In this document: in pieces, positions 50,487-62,061 of the stretch
Numbering within the stretch: the first letter of the stretch is position 1
Layout of the letters: every line of letters starts with the position of its first letter
Assembly (NCBI RefSeq): GCF_001423085.1
Contig: NZ_LMNU01000012.1
Location: 576,185 to 640,184, forward strand
Direction of reading: 5' to 3'
DNA from: Methylobacterium sp. Leaf125
GTDB taxonomy: Bacteria > Pseudomonadota > Alphaproteobacteria > Rhizobiales > Beijerinckiaceae
Length of the DNA stretch: 64,000 nucleotides
Notes under the pieces: model-generated
What the model was told of the DNA's origin: nothing
Databases searched by the model: none
Seen by the model: the letters and a program-made list of their open reading frames with translations, nothing else
Made by a program: the position numbers and the translations under genes

Positions 50487-50933
50487 CTACGGAGAGGGCG
50501 GATAGGTGATGAACTCCATCAGGGATCCGTCAGGGTCTCGAAAATAGAGGCTGACCCCGGCGCCGGCGGCGCCGTTGCGCTCCACGGGTCCGAGCTCGAC
50601 CGTCACGCCCAGCGAGGCGAGGTGGGCGGCGGCCTGCTCGATCGAGCCCGACCAGCGAAAGCACAGGTCGCTGTTTCCCGGCTGCACGGGAATCCTGGCC
50701 AACGGCGTCGCGTCCACGCCCGGCCCGTGCACGTTCAGCTGAACGCCGCCGAAGCGATACGCGAAGGCCGATCCGCGCGGAATGATCTCGGCCCCCATCA
50801 CGTCCCGATAGAACGCGTTCGAGCGCTCCCAGTCCGTGACGTGGATGACGCAGTGATCGAGATGAACGGCGGGGGCGAGGTCGGCCAGCGGAGCGTCGGC
50901 ATCGATCTCGGAAAGCACCTGCGTCTCGACCAT
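50487..50933 (-). CDS. VOC-superfamily (glyoxalase/bleomycin-resistance fold) protein
   Basis: A 148-residue protein with the paired beta-alpha-beta-beta-beta modules of the vicinal oxygen chelate fold. Likely metal ligands are His in LDHCVIHVTDWERSNAFYRDV, His in VQLNVHGP, and Glu in FRDPDGSLMEFITYP at the end. Substrate unknown; it could be a dioxygenase, isomerase or resistance protein. An in-frame GTG two codons earlier is possible. Confidence 0.85.
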   Translation of the reverse strand: MVETQVLSEIDADAPLADLAPAVHLDHCVIHVTDWERSNAFYRDVMGAEIIPRGSAFAYRFGGVQLNVHGPGVDATPLARIPVQPGNSDLCFRWSGSIEQAAAHLASLGVTVELGPVERNGAAGAGVSLYFRDPDGSLMEFITYPPSP

Positions 50934-51030
50934 CGTCACCTGTGCTCCGGGGCCGGGGGCGGCCCGGAGCCATCATGAAAGTCTCGTTCGCGCGATGCAA
51001 TGCGCGGGGCGCAAGGCCGCCCGGGCGTCC

Positions 51031-51057
51031 CGGCCTCGTCCGGCCTCGTCCGGCCTC
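51031..51057. repeat. Short 10-bp tandem repeat
   Basis: CGGCCTCGTC is repeated at 51031 and 51041, with a third partial copy at 51051, in the intergenic region before the L,D-transpeptidase gene. Probably replication slippage. Confidence 0.7.
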
Positions 51058-51190
51058 GGAACCCTCCGCCGCACGATGAATCGCGCACGCAACATCCGAC
51101 CTGCGGCGGGAATGACACAACGTCGGAGGTCCGGGAGCGGTAGTCAGGGGACAGAGCCGTCCTCCGACGCGTCGAAACGTGGAGCTGTCC

Positions 51191-51832
51191 ATGCCGTCCC
51201 GCCGTCTCATCCTCGGCCTGATCCTGATCGCGCCCCTCGCGGCGTGCCAGTCCCGTGGCCCCGTGAACCTGGCGCAGGACGACGAGGCTGCCTGGTACAC
51301 CGGTACGATGCCGGACAAGCCCTACGACGTCCCCCTGGTCGACAAGTCCCGGCTCGATCCGAAGTATCGCCGGCAGGTGGTGCGCTACACCGGGCCCGAG
51401 AAACCCGGCACGATCGTCGTCGATATCGACAACCGGCAGCTCGCCCTGGTGCAGGAGGACGGGACGGCGGTTCAGTACGGCGTCGGCGTCGGTAAGCTCG
51501 GCTTCTCCTGGAAGGGCCAGGCGCGGGTCGGACGCAAGGGCGTCTGGCCGGACTGGAGCCCCACCACCACCATGGTCTCCCTCAACCCCGACCTGCCGCG
51601 CACCCGGAAGGGTGGCGTCGACAACCCCCTCGGCGCCCGTGCCCTGTATCTCTACCAGGGAAACCGCGACATCCTCTTCCGCATCCACGGCACCAACGAG
51701 CCCTGGAGCATCGGCGAACAGATGTCGTCCGGCTGCGTGCGCATGCTCAACGAGGACATCGTCGACCTCTACGAGCGGGTGCCGGTGGGCACGCAGGTGC
51801 TGATCAAGCGCAACGGAAAGTACCGCGTCTGA
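51191..51832 (+). CDS. L,D-transpeptidase lipoprotein (YkuD family)
   Basis: A 213-residue cell-wall enzyme forming 3-3 peptidoglycan crosslinks or attaching proteins to peptidoglycan. The lipobox LAAC is near residue 19, so the protein is probably lipid-anchored. The YkuD catalytic motif reads HGTNEPWSIGEQMSSGCVRM, with the nucleophilic Cys in SSGCVR. The start at the ATG 51191 places the signal peptide correctly. Confidence 0.93.
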   Translation: MPSRRLILGLILIAPLAACQSRGPVNLAQDDEAAWYTGTMPDKPYDVPLVDKSRLDPKYRRQVVRYTGPEKPGTIVVDIDNRQLALVQEDGTAVQYGVGVGKLGFSWKGQARVGRKGVWPDWSPTTTMVSLNPDLPRTRKGGVDNPLGARALYLYQGNRDILFRIHGTNEPWSIGEQMSSGCVRMLNEDIVDLYERVPVGTQVLIKRNGKYRV

Positions 51833-51881
51833 GGTCCCGGGCGGCGCAGACAAGTCCCAATGGCGTGCCGGAGCGCGACCC

Positions 51882-52034
51882 ATGACCATCACGATTTCCA
51901 GCCTTCAGCCCGTCATCGCCCTGGCCGCCGGCGTGCTGATCCTGATCGTCCCGCGGCTGCTGAACTACATCGTGGCGATCTACCTGATCCTGGTCGGCTT
52001 GATCGGCCTCGGTGTCTTCCGGTCGCTCGGCTGA
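51882..52034 (+). CDS. DUF3096-family small membrane protein
   Basis: A 50-residue, very hydrophobic protein: LQPVIALAAGVLILIVPRLL then NYIVAIYLILVGLIGL, the two-helix pattern of DUF3096. Function unknown. It starts 49 bp after the L,D-transpeptidase gene and is probably co-transcribed. It is too short for many gene callers. Confidence 0.85.
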   Translation: MTITISSLQPVIALAAGVLILIVPRLLNYIVAIYLILVGLIGLGVFRSLG

Positions 52035-52181
52035 TCCGGCAACGGCTCCGTTACAGCGGGCCCGAAGCGTCACGCTGTCATCGCCTGGGCGAGCCGTTCA
52101 TCTTGCGTTGCAGCAGAAGATGGTCCAACCCGCCGTGTTAGGCATGGGGCAGTTTTCACTCCTGCAAGCGGACGGATACAG

Positions 52182-54854
<2,673 letters not shown>

Positions 54855-55080
54855 GAGCGCGTCGAGGACGTCGGCGACTCCAGCGGGGTCGCCGCGCCCC
54901 GACGCTCATGACCGGGACGGCCACGCGCCGTCCCGGTCCACCCGTTAAACGAACCGTTCAACAAATTGTCGAAAACGCGGCGAACCGATTCCGCGCGGGC
55001 ACGTTCAGTGCTAGTGCCAAGCCGTTGCGCGCAGGCAACCCTGCTCACAGGGGCGGCAGCCAACGCGTGGGATCGCCGGC

Positions 55081-55344
55081 ATGAACGACACCAGCCCACC
55101 CCCCCTGTTTCTCAATGAAAATCCCGTCGCCGTCCCGCTGCCCCGCGTGATGCAGCAGGCCTATCTCTGGGTCGTGGCAGGCCTCGGCGGCCTTGCCACC
55201 GTTGCGCTGTTCGTCTTCGCCATCGCCACGCAGAGCGGAGCCGATGCCGAGCGGATCGCGGGTGCCCAGGAGAGCGGACGCTCGAGCCTCTCGACGCTGG
55301 TCGGCACCTTGGCGGCGATGCATGGGCGCCCTGGCGCCCTCTGA
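55081..55344 (+). CDS. Small single-pass membrane protein, unknown
   Basis: An 87-residue protein with one membrane helix (AYLWVVAGLGGLATVALFVFAIAT at about residues 24-47), a short Pro-rich N-terminus and a Gly/Ser-rich C-terminal part. No family recognised. Upstream sequence is AT-richer and gives room for a promoter. Confidence 0.6.
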   Translation: MNDTSPPPLFLNENPVAVPLPRVMQQAYLWVVAGLGGLATVALFVFAIATQSGADAERIAGAQESGRSSLSTLVGTLAAMHGRPGAL

Positions 55345-55445
55345 CCGCCGGGCTTAACCGCTCCGCAACCATACCGCACGATAGTTGAACGCAACGGCCG
55401 TTCGGTGTCCTCCCGGGACCGGCGGTCTGAGCGTTTGGCATCCTG

Positions 55446-56522
55446 GTGCGAGTCGGTTGCGTGGGTAGGAAACAGGTACGGCGCGCGTCGCATCTGCGCT
55501 GGCTCAGCGCTGCGATGACTCCCTGGGCGGCCGGTATCGGCCTGCTCGTCTCCTTTACCGCTACGGCGGGTACGGACATGGCGCCGGGTGCCGTCGGACG
55601 GGCGACGGGCACGGACCGTCTCCTGGCGACGGCCTCGCCGGGCGCCCGCCTCGCCGGAACCGAGACTCGCTCGCACGCCCCGCACCGGGTCTACAGCCGC
55701 GGCACCCCCGAAGGCTTGTCCGGGATCGAGGGCCGGGGCGATGCTCTGGTCGTCAGGACCAGCCTCTCCGAGCCCGCGAGCGGATTGCTGCAGGCCGGTT
55801 CGGCCGCCTGGAATCCCGACCTCGATGCCGGCTTCGTGCCCGCGCCGGATCTCGGCCTTGATCCGAGCGGAGAGGGGGACGGATCGGTGATCGTCGTGGA
55901 GGACGGGGCGACCCCCGCCATTCCCCGCGCGGAGGCGCTCTCTTCGACCACCCCGGCCCCGGCCGACGCGACCCCGATCGAGATCGCCGCGGCGAGCCTC
56001 GTCTTCCCGGGCCTGTCGCCGCGGGGATCCCAGGTGGATGGCGCCACGCCGGGTGCGGCGGCGCCCCCGGACGTCGCACGCCACCGCTACGCCGACCTGA
56101 TCGGGCCCGACGCCATGGACCGCGAGCAGCGCTGCCTGGCCGAGGCCGTGTACTTCGAGGCGCGCAGCGAATCCGAGGAGGGCCAGGCGGCCGTCGCCCA
56201 GGTCGTCCTCAATCGGGTGAAGAGCGGCCTCTATCCCAGCAACGTCTGCGGCGTCGTCTATCAGAACCGTCACCGCTACATGGGCTGCCAGTTTTCCTTC
56301 GCCTGCGAAGGCAAGTCCCTGCGCATCGCAGACGGGCCGTCCTGGCAGACCGCCACCCGGATCGCCAGCGCGGTCATCGACGGGCGCACCTACCTCAGCG
56401 AAGTCGGGGGGGCGACCCATTACCATGCGGATTACGTGAAACCTAGCTGGTCGCGACGCTTGAAGAAGATGGACGTCATCGGACGGCACATCTTCTACCA
56501 GCTCAAGCGCGGTCAGACCTGA
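55446..56522 (+). CDS. Cell wall hydrolase, SleB family
   Basis: A 358-residue exported peptidoglycan hydrolase. An N-terminal membrane/signal segment (TPWAAGIGLLVSFTATAG near residue 25) is followed by a long low-complexity linker. The SleB/lytic-transglycosylase-like domain lies in the last 140 residues: QRCLAEAVYFEARSESEEGQAAVAQVVLNRVKSG with the catalytic Glu, then YMGCQFSFACEGKSLRI and THYHADYVKPSW. The start is a GTG, uncertain by a few codons. Confidence 0.9.
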   Translation: MRVGCVGRKQVRRASHLRWLSAAMTPWAAGIGLLVSFTATAGTDMAPGAVGRATGTDRLLATASPGARLAGTETRSHAPHRVYSRGTPEGLSGIEGRGDALVVRTSLSEPASGLLQAGSAAWNPDLDAGFVPAPDLGLDPSGEGDGSVIVVEDGATPAIPRAEALSSTTPAPADATPIEIAAASLVFPGLSPRGSQVDGATPGAAAPPDVARHRYADLIGPDAMDREQRCLAEAVYFEARSESEEGQAAVAQVVLNRVKSGLYPSNVCGVVYQNRHRYMGCQFSFACEGKSLRIADGPSWQTATRIASAVIDGRTYLSEVGGATHYHADYVKPSWSRRLKKMDVIGRHIFYQLKRGQT

Positions 56523-56526
56523 TTTT

Positions 56527-56584
56527 CTAAGCAGTTCCCTGCGTTTTTACCTAAGCAGTGAAACTTCTAAGTAGTCCTAAGCTT
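56527..56584. repeat. Cluster of CTAAG(C/T)AGT-like direct repeats
   Basis: CTAAGCAGT occurs at 56527 and 56551, CTAAGTAGT at 56567 and CTAAGCTT at 56577, in AT-rich DNA between the SleB gene and a hypothetical gene. They may be binding sites of an unknown regulator. No function is established. Confidence 0.5.
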
Positions 56585-56715
56585 GGGTTAATTTTACCTT
56601 GAGTCTCGATACAGCTTGATCGAGCGGCAACTTGGCGGCCTCTGGAACGTCGAGATGCGCGCGGACTTCGCGCGCCATTTCGTCCTGTACAGCGTCTCGA
56701 GCCGAGGAACCCGTC

Positions 56716-57303
56716 ATGACCACGCCGGTCGCAGTCCGTATCAGTCTCGCCGCCATCGCCGGCGCCGTCATCACCCTGTCTTCCGCCCAGGCCGGCGGCT
56801 GCGGTGGCGCCGAGTGCTACCGCCACGTCAACACCCCTCCGGTTTACGGCGCGGTCTCCGAGCAGGTCCTCGTCCGCCCGGCCGAGACCGTCTACCGCAC
56901 CATTCCCCCCGTCTACGAGACCGTCTCGGAGCGCGTTCTCGTGGCGCCCGGCGGCCGGGTTTGGCAGACCCGTCGGGATGCCTATGGCGCGTTGATCGGG
57001 TGCTGGGTGGACGTGCCGCCGCAATACGCCGTCCGCCGCCGCCGCGTCCTCGTGCAGCCCGCGCAGACAGTTCCGGAGACCATCCCGCCGCAATACGCCA
57101 GCGTCCGCCGCCGGGTGCTGGTGCAGCCCGCCCGGTCGGGCTGGGTGCCGGCCAATTACGGCCAGGGCGGCTATCCGGGTGCCTTCGGCCCCAGCCTCGC
57201 CGTCGGCTCGATCCCGGACGCCTTCGGCGTCACGGGGGCCAGTTCGGCCGATATCGGCGTCGGCCTCGGCTTCTCCTCGGGCAGCATCTACGACGGCTAC
57301 TGA
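56716..57303 (+). CDS. Exported protein with repeated R-x-L-V-x-P segments
   Basis: A 195-residue exported protein (signal peptide to about SSAQAGG). It then carries repeats of one pattern, VLVRPAETVYRTIPPVYETV, VLVAPGGRVWQ, VLVQPAQTVPETIPPQYASV and VLVQPARSG, each reading (R)-x-VLV-x-P-A-x-T-V with a following Pro-Pro-x-Tyr. The C-terminal 60 residues are Gly/Ser-rich. Beta-strand repeats of this kind suggest a surface or periplasmic structural role. No family recognised. Confidence 0.7.
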   Translation: MTTPVAVRISLAAIAGAVITLSSAQAGGCGGAECYRHVNTPPVYGAVSEQVLVRPAETVYRTIPPVYETVSERVLVAPGGRVWQTRRDAYGALIGCWVDVPPQYAVRRRRVLVQPAQTVPETIPPQYASVRRRVLVQPARSGWVPANYGQGGYPGAFGPSLAVGSIPDAFGVTGASSADIGVGLGFSSGSIYDGY

Positions 57304-57409
57304 GCCCTTCGGCACGGCCCCATCTCCGGCCCCGGAGGCCCACCGCGTCCGGGGCCGCTTGATTCGGACCGTCCGTGCCACACCTCAGACCGGTCAGCGG
57401 AGGTATGCC

Positions 57410-58396
57410 ATGGGTCAGTTCAAGGCTTGGGTCGTCGAGAAGACCGAGACGGGGCAATCGCTCACCTTCAAGGATTTCGACGACGCCGACCTGATGCCCG
57501 GCGACGTCACGGTCCGGATCACCCACTCCACGGTGAACTACAAGGACGGGCTGGCGATGACCGGCCAATCACCGGTGGTGCGGCGCTTCCCCATGATCCC
57601 CGGCATCGATTTCGCCGGCATCGTCGAGAGTTCGGACCATCCCGACTACAAGGCGGGCGACGCGGTGGTTCTCACCGGCTGGGGCGTCGGCGAGACCCAT
57701 CTCGGCGCCTACGCGCAGCGCGCACGGGTCAAGGGCGACTGGCTCGTACCGCTCCCCAAGGGCCTGAGCGCCGCCCAGGCCATGGCGATCGGCACCGCCG
57801 GCTATACCGCGATGCTCTGCCTGATGGCGCTCGACCATCACGGCGTGGCCCCCGCCCAGGGGCCGGTTCTGGTCACCGGGGCCTCCGGCGGGGTCGGATC
57901 CGTGGCGGTGGCCCTGCTGGCGCGGGCCGGCTGGCACGTCATCGCCTCCACCGGTCGCGATGCGGAAGCCGACTACCTGCGCGGCCTCGGCGCCTCCGAG
58001 ATCCTCGACCGCGCGGAACTGAGCCAGCCCGGCAAACCCCTGGCCAAGGAGCGCTGGGTGGCGGCCATCGATGCCGTCGGATCGGTCACCCTCGCCAACG
58101 TTCTGGCGGGAACGAAGGCGGATGGCGCGGTCGCGGCCTGCGGACTGGCGCAGGGCATGGACCTGCCGACCTCGGTCGCTCCCTTCATCCTGCGCGGAGT
58201 CTCGTTGCTCGGCATCAACAGCGTGACGACGCCGCAACCAAAGCGCCGGGCGGCCTGGGACCGGCTAGCCCGGGACCTCGATCACGACAAGCTTGCGGCG
58301 ATGACCCAGACGGTGCCGCTACCCGGCGTCGATACGGTGGCGCAGGCGATCCTCGAAGGTCGGGTCCGCGGACGGACGGTGGTCGAGGTCGCCTAA
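57410..58396 (+). CDS. acuI: MDR-family acrylyl-CoA reductase (AcuI/YhdH type)
   Basis: A 328-residue zinc-free medium-chain reductase. The substrate domain starts FKAWVVEKTETGQSLTFKDF and has HSTVNYKDGLAMTG and PMIPGIDFAGIV. The NADPH motif is GASGGVGSVAVALL near residue 155. AcuI-type enzymes reduce acryloyl-CoA to propionyl-CoA, detoxifying acrylate. A GCGGAGG ribosome binding site precedes the ATG. Assignment within the YhdH/AcuI family is good; the exact substrate is inferred. Confidence 0.88.
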   Translation: MGQFKAWVVEKTETGQSLTFKDFDDADLMPGDVTVRITHSTVNYKDGLAMTGQSPVVRRFPMIPGIDFAGIVESSDHPDYKAGDAVVLTGWGVGETHLGAYAQRARVKGDWLVPLPKGLSAAQAMAIGTAGYTAMLCLMALDHHGVAPAQGPVLVTGASGGVGSVAVALLARAGWHVIASTGRDAEADYLRGLGASEILDRAELSQPGKPLAKERWVAAIDAVGSVTLANVLAGTKADGAVAACGLAQGMDLPTSVAPFILRGVSLLGINSVTTPQPKRRAAWDRLARDLDHDKLAAMTQTVPLPGVDTVAQAILEGRVRGRTVVEVA

Positions 58397-58438
58397 GCTT
58401 CACGGAACGTCGGGCAGGAGCCGGGCGTTTCGACTTCC

Positions 58439-58900
58439 ATGAGCCAAGCATTCGTTCGCGAGCGTGAGGGTGAGGCGGTGTTCGAGGATCTTCCCGAACG
58501 CACGCTCTCGCCGCACGCGAATTTCGTCACTCCGGAGGGCCTGGCCCAGATCGAGGCTGAGGTCGCGCGCCTCCAGGCCGCGTTCTCGGCCCTGACGCCC
58601 GAGGCCCAGGCCGACGTCGCCCGGGTGAACCGCGACCTGGCTTACTGGACCGCGCGACGCAGCTCGGCGCAGCTGGTGGAGGCGGAACCGGGCGACGTGG
58701 TCCGCTTCGGCTCGACGGTGACGATCCTGGCCGAGGACGACAGCCGCCGAACCTACCGGATCGTGGGCGAAGACGAGTCCGATCCGGCCAAGGGCACGAT
58801 CTCCTACGTCTCACCGATGGCGCGCGCGCTGACCGGCAAGGTCGTCGGCGACGTTGTCGAGGTGAACGGACACGAGAGCGAGATTCTGGAGATCGCCTGA
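58439..58900 (+). CDS. GreA/GreB-family transcription elongation factor (GreB-like)
   Basis: A 153-residue protein with an N-terminal coiled-coil region (about residues 32-78, LAQIEAEVARLQAAFSAL) and the C-terminal GreA/GreB fold (GDVVRFGSTVTILAEDD, YRIVGEDESDPAKGTISYVSPMARALTGKVVGDVV). The family acts in the RNA polymerase secondary channel. Acidic residues at the coiled-coil tip are less clear than in canonical GreA, so the activity could differ. Confidence 0.85.
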   Translation: MSQAFVREREGEAVFEDLPERTLSPHANFVTPEGLAQIEAEVARLQAAFSALTPEAQADVARVNRDLAYWTARRSSAQLVEAEPGDVVRFGSTVTILAEDDSRRTYRIVGEDESDPAKGTISYVSPMARALTGKVVGDVVEVNGHESEILEIA

Positions 58901-58977
58901 CCGGGGCTCCTGCATCCCCTGACCGCGACTTTCAGGACGCCTCGGGCACGATCAGCGGCCACACGGGATGATCGAAC

Positions 58978-59006
58978 AAGAAAAAAGGCTCGGATTGCTC
59001 CGAGCC
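58978..59006 (-). terminator. Rho-independent terminator of the Sua5 gene
   Basis: On the minus strand GGCTCGGA and TCCGAGCC form an 8-bp stem with a 4-base loop, followed by TTTTTTCTT. It lies about 95 bp after the Sua5 stop at 59100. Confidence 0.8.
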
Positions 59007-59099
59007 CGAGAAGGGAAAAGGCCATTGGGGGCTGAACTGGCCTTCGTACAGGGTGAACACGCCCCCGGCAGCTTGGTTCCAACGAATCTCAGAAAAAAC

Positions 59100-60113
59100 T
59101 TAGCGCGGCGCCGCGGCTCTCCGAAGCCGGTCGTTGATGGCTTCGCCCAGACCGCGCTCGGGAATGGATGCCACCGCGATCACCCGCGCTCCGACGCCGT
59201 CGAGTTGGCGCAGGGCGGAAAACAGGTGAGCCGCGGCTTCGGCGAGATCGCCCGCGGGACTGAGGTTGAGGCGCGCCCGCGCGGCATCCGCTCCCGGAAG
59301 GGTTTCCGGACCGAACAGCAACACCGCCTCGTCCGATGAAGCGGAGGTCGCCTCAAGGCGGACTTGCGCCCGAGGGGCGTAGTGGGACGCGAGCAGTCCG
59401 GGACCGACCGGATGGGCGGTGTCCCCGCTCTCCGGACCGGCCAGGGCGTAGCCGAGGCGCGCCTCCAGCGCTTCCCGCGTGAGACCGCCCGGCCGCAGCA
59501 GCCGGGGCGGCCCGCCGAGGCAGGCAATCACGCTGGATTCGACCCCGACCGGCGTCTCGCCGCCATCCAGCACGGCGGCGATCCGGCCCTCGAGATCCGC
59601 CAGGACGTGGTCGGCGCTGGTCGGGCTGACGCGTCCCGAACGGTTGGCGGAGGGCGCGGCGACGGGCCGACCGACCCGCGCCAGCAGGGCCCGGGTCAGG
59701 GCGGGCGCCGGCACCCGCAGGGCGACGCTCGGCAGGCCGGCCCGCGCGAGGTCGCAGACGCGGCAGTCCGGAGCGGCCGGCACCACCAGGGTCAGGGGAC
59801 CGGGCCAGAACGCTTCGGCGAGGCTGCGCGCCGCCTCATCGAAGACGCCCTCGGCGAAGGCCGACGCCGTGTCGGCGAGATGCGCGATCAGCGGGTTGAA
59901 GCGCGGCCGCTGCTTGGCGGCAAAGATTCGTGCCACCGCCCCCGGATCGGTGGCATCGGCCCCGAGGCCGTAGACCGTCTCGGTGGGGAAGGCCACGACC
60001 TGCCCGGCTCGGAGCAGCGAAGCGGCCGCCGCGATCCCGTCGGCCGCCTCGGACAGCCAGGCGGTCGTTATGGCCGGGATCGCATCGTCGGGGATTGACC
60101 CGAGATCGTTCAT
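59100..60113 (-). CDS. Threonylcarbamoyl-AMP synthase, Sua5/YwlC type
   Basis: A 337-residue enzyme for the first step of N6-threonylcarbamoyladenosine in tRNA. The YrdC domain has QVVAFPTETVYGLGADATD near residue 38, PRFNPLIAHL and SVALRVPAP. The extra C-terminal Sua5 domain occupies about residues 215-337. Normal length for Sua5. It is divergent from the acyl-CoA dehydrogenase gene. Confidence 0.95.
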   Translation of the reverse strand: MNDLGSIPDDAIPAITTAWLSEAADGIAAAASLLRAGQVVAFPTETVYGLGADATDPGAVARIFAAKQRPRFNPLIAHLADTASAFAEGVFDEAARSLAEAFWPGPLTLVVPAAPDCRVCDLARAGLPSVALRVPAPALTRALLARVGRPVAAPSANRSGRVSPTSADHVLADLEGRIAAVLDGGETPVGVESSVIACLGGPPRLLRPGGLTREALEARLGYALAGPESGDTAHPVGPGLLASHYAPRAQVRLEATSASSDEAVLLFGPETLPGADAARARLNLSPAGDLAEAAAHLFSALRQLDGVGARVIAVASIPERGLGEAINDRLRRAAAPR

Positions 60114-60236
60114 ATCTAAACTATCTGCGCTGGCACCCCTTTGCCGGGGAGAGCCTTGGGCCTAGCGCCCGGCCGGGCCATGCGTCAAACACGGGGCGAC
60201 ACGCGTCGATACAATCAAGGCGCGGGAGGAAGCATC

Positions 60237-62000
60237 ATGACCTATCGCGCTCCGGTGGCTGACATGCTGTTCGCCCTGCGCCACGTGGCCGGGCTCGACG
60301 CAGCCCTGGCGGCCGGCCTGCATGGCGACCTCGCCGTCGACGACGCGGAAGCGGTCCTGGCCGAGGCCGGCAAGGTCGCCGAATCCGTCATCGCCCCCCT
60401 CAACCGGGTGGGCGACCGTCACGGCACGCCGCTCAGGGACGGTGCCATCACGACGCCGCCGGGCTGGCGCGAGGCCTACCAGACCTGGATCGCGGGCGGC
60501 TGGAACGGCCTCAGCGCCGACCCCGATCATGGTGGGCAGGGCCTGCCCCTCGTGCTCAACGCCGCCTGCAACGAGATGTGGAATGCGGCCAGCATCGCCT
60601 TCGGTCTCTGTCCGCTCCTCACGGCGGGCGGCATCGAGGCCCTGGCCCAGCACGGCTCGGCCGACCTCAAGACGCGCTACCTCGACAAGCTGGTCTCGGG
60701 GGAATGGACCGCGACCATGAACCTGACCGAGCCGCAGGCCGGCTCCGATCTGGCCCTCTTGCGCAGCCGCGCCGAGCCCCTCGGGGACGGCCGCTACGGC
60801 ATCGTCGGCGCCAAGATCTACATCACCTACGGCGAGCACGACCTGACCGACAACATCGTCCACCTCGTGCTGGCCCGGCTCAAGGATGCGCCGGCCGGCA
60901 CCCGCGGCATCTCGCTGTTCCTCGTCCCGAAGGTGTTGCCGGACGGCAGCCGCAACGACCTGCGTTGCTCCGGCATCGAGCACAAGCTCGGCATCCACGG
61001 CTCCCCCACCTGCTCCATGGCCTTCGGCGACGACGGTGGCGCCATCGGCTGGCTCATCGGTGAAGAGAATCGTGGCCTCGCCTGCATGTTCACGATGATG
61101 AACTCGGCCCGGCTCAATGTCGGCCTGCAGGGTGTCGGCATCGCGGAGCGCGCCTACCAGCAGGCGCTGGGCTATGCCCGCGACCGGCGCCAGGGCAAGG
61201 CCCCGGGCGCCCCCGAGACGAGCCCCATCCTCGCCCATGCGGACGTGCAGCGCATGCTGCTGACCATGAAGGCCTTCACCCAGGCCGCCCGCGGCATCTG
61301 CTACCTCACCGCCGCGGCCCTGGACGCAGCGGAGGGCCCGGAGGGGCAGGCGGCTCACGACCGCGCCTCCCTGCTGACCCCCGTCGCCAAGGCCTTCTCC
61401 ACCGACATCGCCAACGAGGTGACCTCGCTGGGCGTCCAGGTGCATGGCGGCATGGGCTTCGTGGAGGAGACCGGCGCCGCGCAGCACATGCGCGACGCCC
61501 GCATCCTCGGCATCTACGAGGGCACCAACGGCATCCAGGCCATCGACCTCGTTGCGCGCAAGCTCCCGCTGAACGGGGGCGCCACGGTGCGGGCACAGAT
61601 CGCCAGCCTGCGCCGGACCGCCGAGGGCTTCCTCAAGGATCCCGACCCGGCCTTCGGCAACATCGGCGCCCGGCTGCGGGCGGGGATCGCGAGCCTGGAC
61701 CGGGCGACGAGCTTCCAGCTCAAGGTGCTGGCTTCGAACCGGCCCGAGGCGGCGCTGGCCGGGGCGACGCCCTACCTGCGCCTGTTCGGCCTCGTCCAGG
61801 GCGGCGCCTGCCTCGGCCGCCAGGCGCTCGCCGCCAACGCCGCACTGAAGGCGGGGGAGACCGACCCGGCCCATGCCGGCCGGATCGCCCTGGCGCGCTT
61901 CTTCGCCGACAACCTGCTCACCGCGGCCGAGGGGCTGGAGGCGAGCATCCTAGCGGGCGGGTACTTCACCGAGGACGCCGCGCTCGCCCTGGCGAGCTGA
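60237..62000 (+). CDS. Acyl-CoA dehydrogenase (large, with C-terminal extension)
   Basis: A 587-residue flavoprotein oxidising an acyl-CoA to the 2-enoyl-CoA. The start MTYRAPVADMLFALRHVAG (ATG 60237, GGGAGGA site) is characteristic of the long subfamily that includes 3-methylthiopropanoyl-CoA dehydrogenase (DmdC). Core motifs are MNLTEPQAGSDLALLRSRA, the FAD/dimer region MNSARLNVGLQGVGIAERAY, QVHGGMGFVEE and the catalytic-base region ILGIYEGTNGIQAIDLV. It is first in an operon with the enoyl-CoA hydratase and two SDRs. The substrate is not determined. Confidence 0.93.
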   Translation: MTYRAPVADMLFALRHVAGLDAALAAGLHGDLAVDDAEAVLAEAGKVAESVIAPLNRVGDRHGTPLRDGAITTPPGWREAYQTWIAGGWNGLSADPDHGGQGLPLVLNAACNEMWNAASIAFGLCPLLTAGGIEALAQHGSADLKTRYLDKLVSGEWTATMNLTEPQAGSDLALLRSRAEPLGDGRYGIVGAKIYITYGEHDLTDNIVHLVLARLKDAPAGTRGISLFLVPKVLPDGSRNDLRCSGIEHKLGIHGSPTCSMAFGDDGGAIGWLIGEENRGLACMFTMMNSARLNVGLQGVGIAERAYQQALGYARDRRQGKAPGAPETSPILAHADVQRMLLTMKAFTQAARGICYLTAAALDAAEGPEGQAAHDRASLLTPVAKAFSTDIANEVTSLGVQVHGGMGFVEETGAAQHMRDARILGIYEGTNGIQAIDLVARKLPLNGGATVRAQIASLRRTAEGFLKDPDPAFGNIGARLRAGIASLDRATSFQLKVLASNRPEAALAGATPYLRLFGLVQGGACLGRQALAANAALKAGETDPAHAGRIALARFFADNLLTAAEGLEASILAGGYFTEDAALALAS

Positions 62001-62061
62001 GGAGGGCGGCCTGCGGACAGGCCGCCGCGCAACGATCGACCATCATCGGGGGGAGGGCACC

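Noticed and set aside
58404..58429. GGAAC-N17-CGTT site just before the Gre factor gene
   Set aside because: Spacing is 17 and the predicted start would fall about 3 bp from the ATG, leaving no leader; the gene is not an obvious stress target. Not counted as an EcfG promoter.
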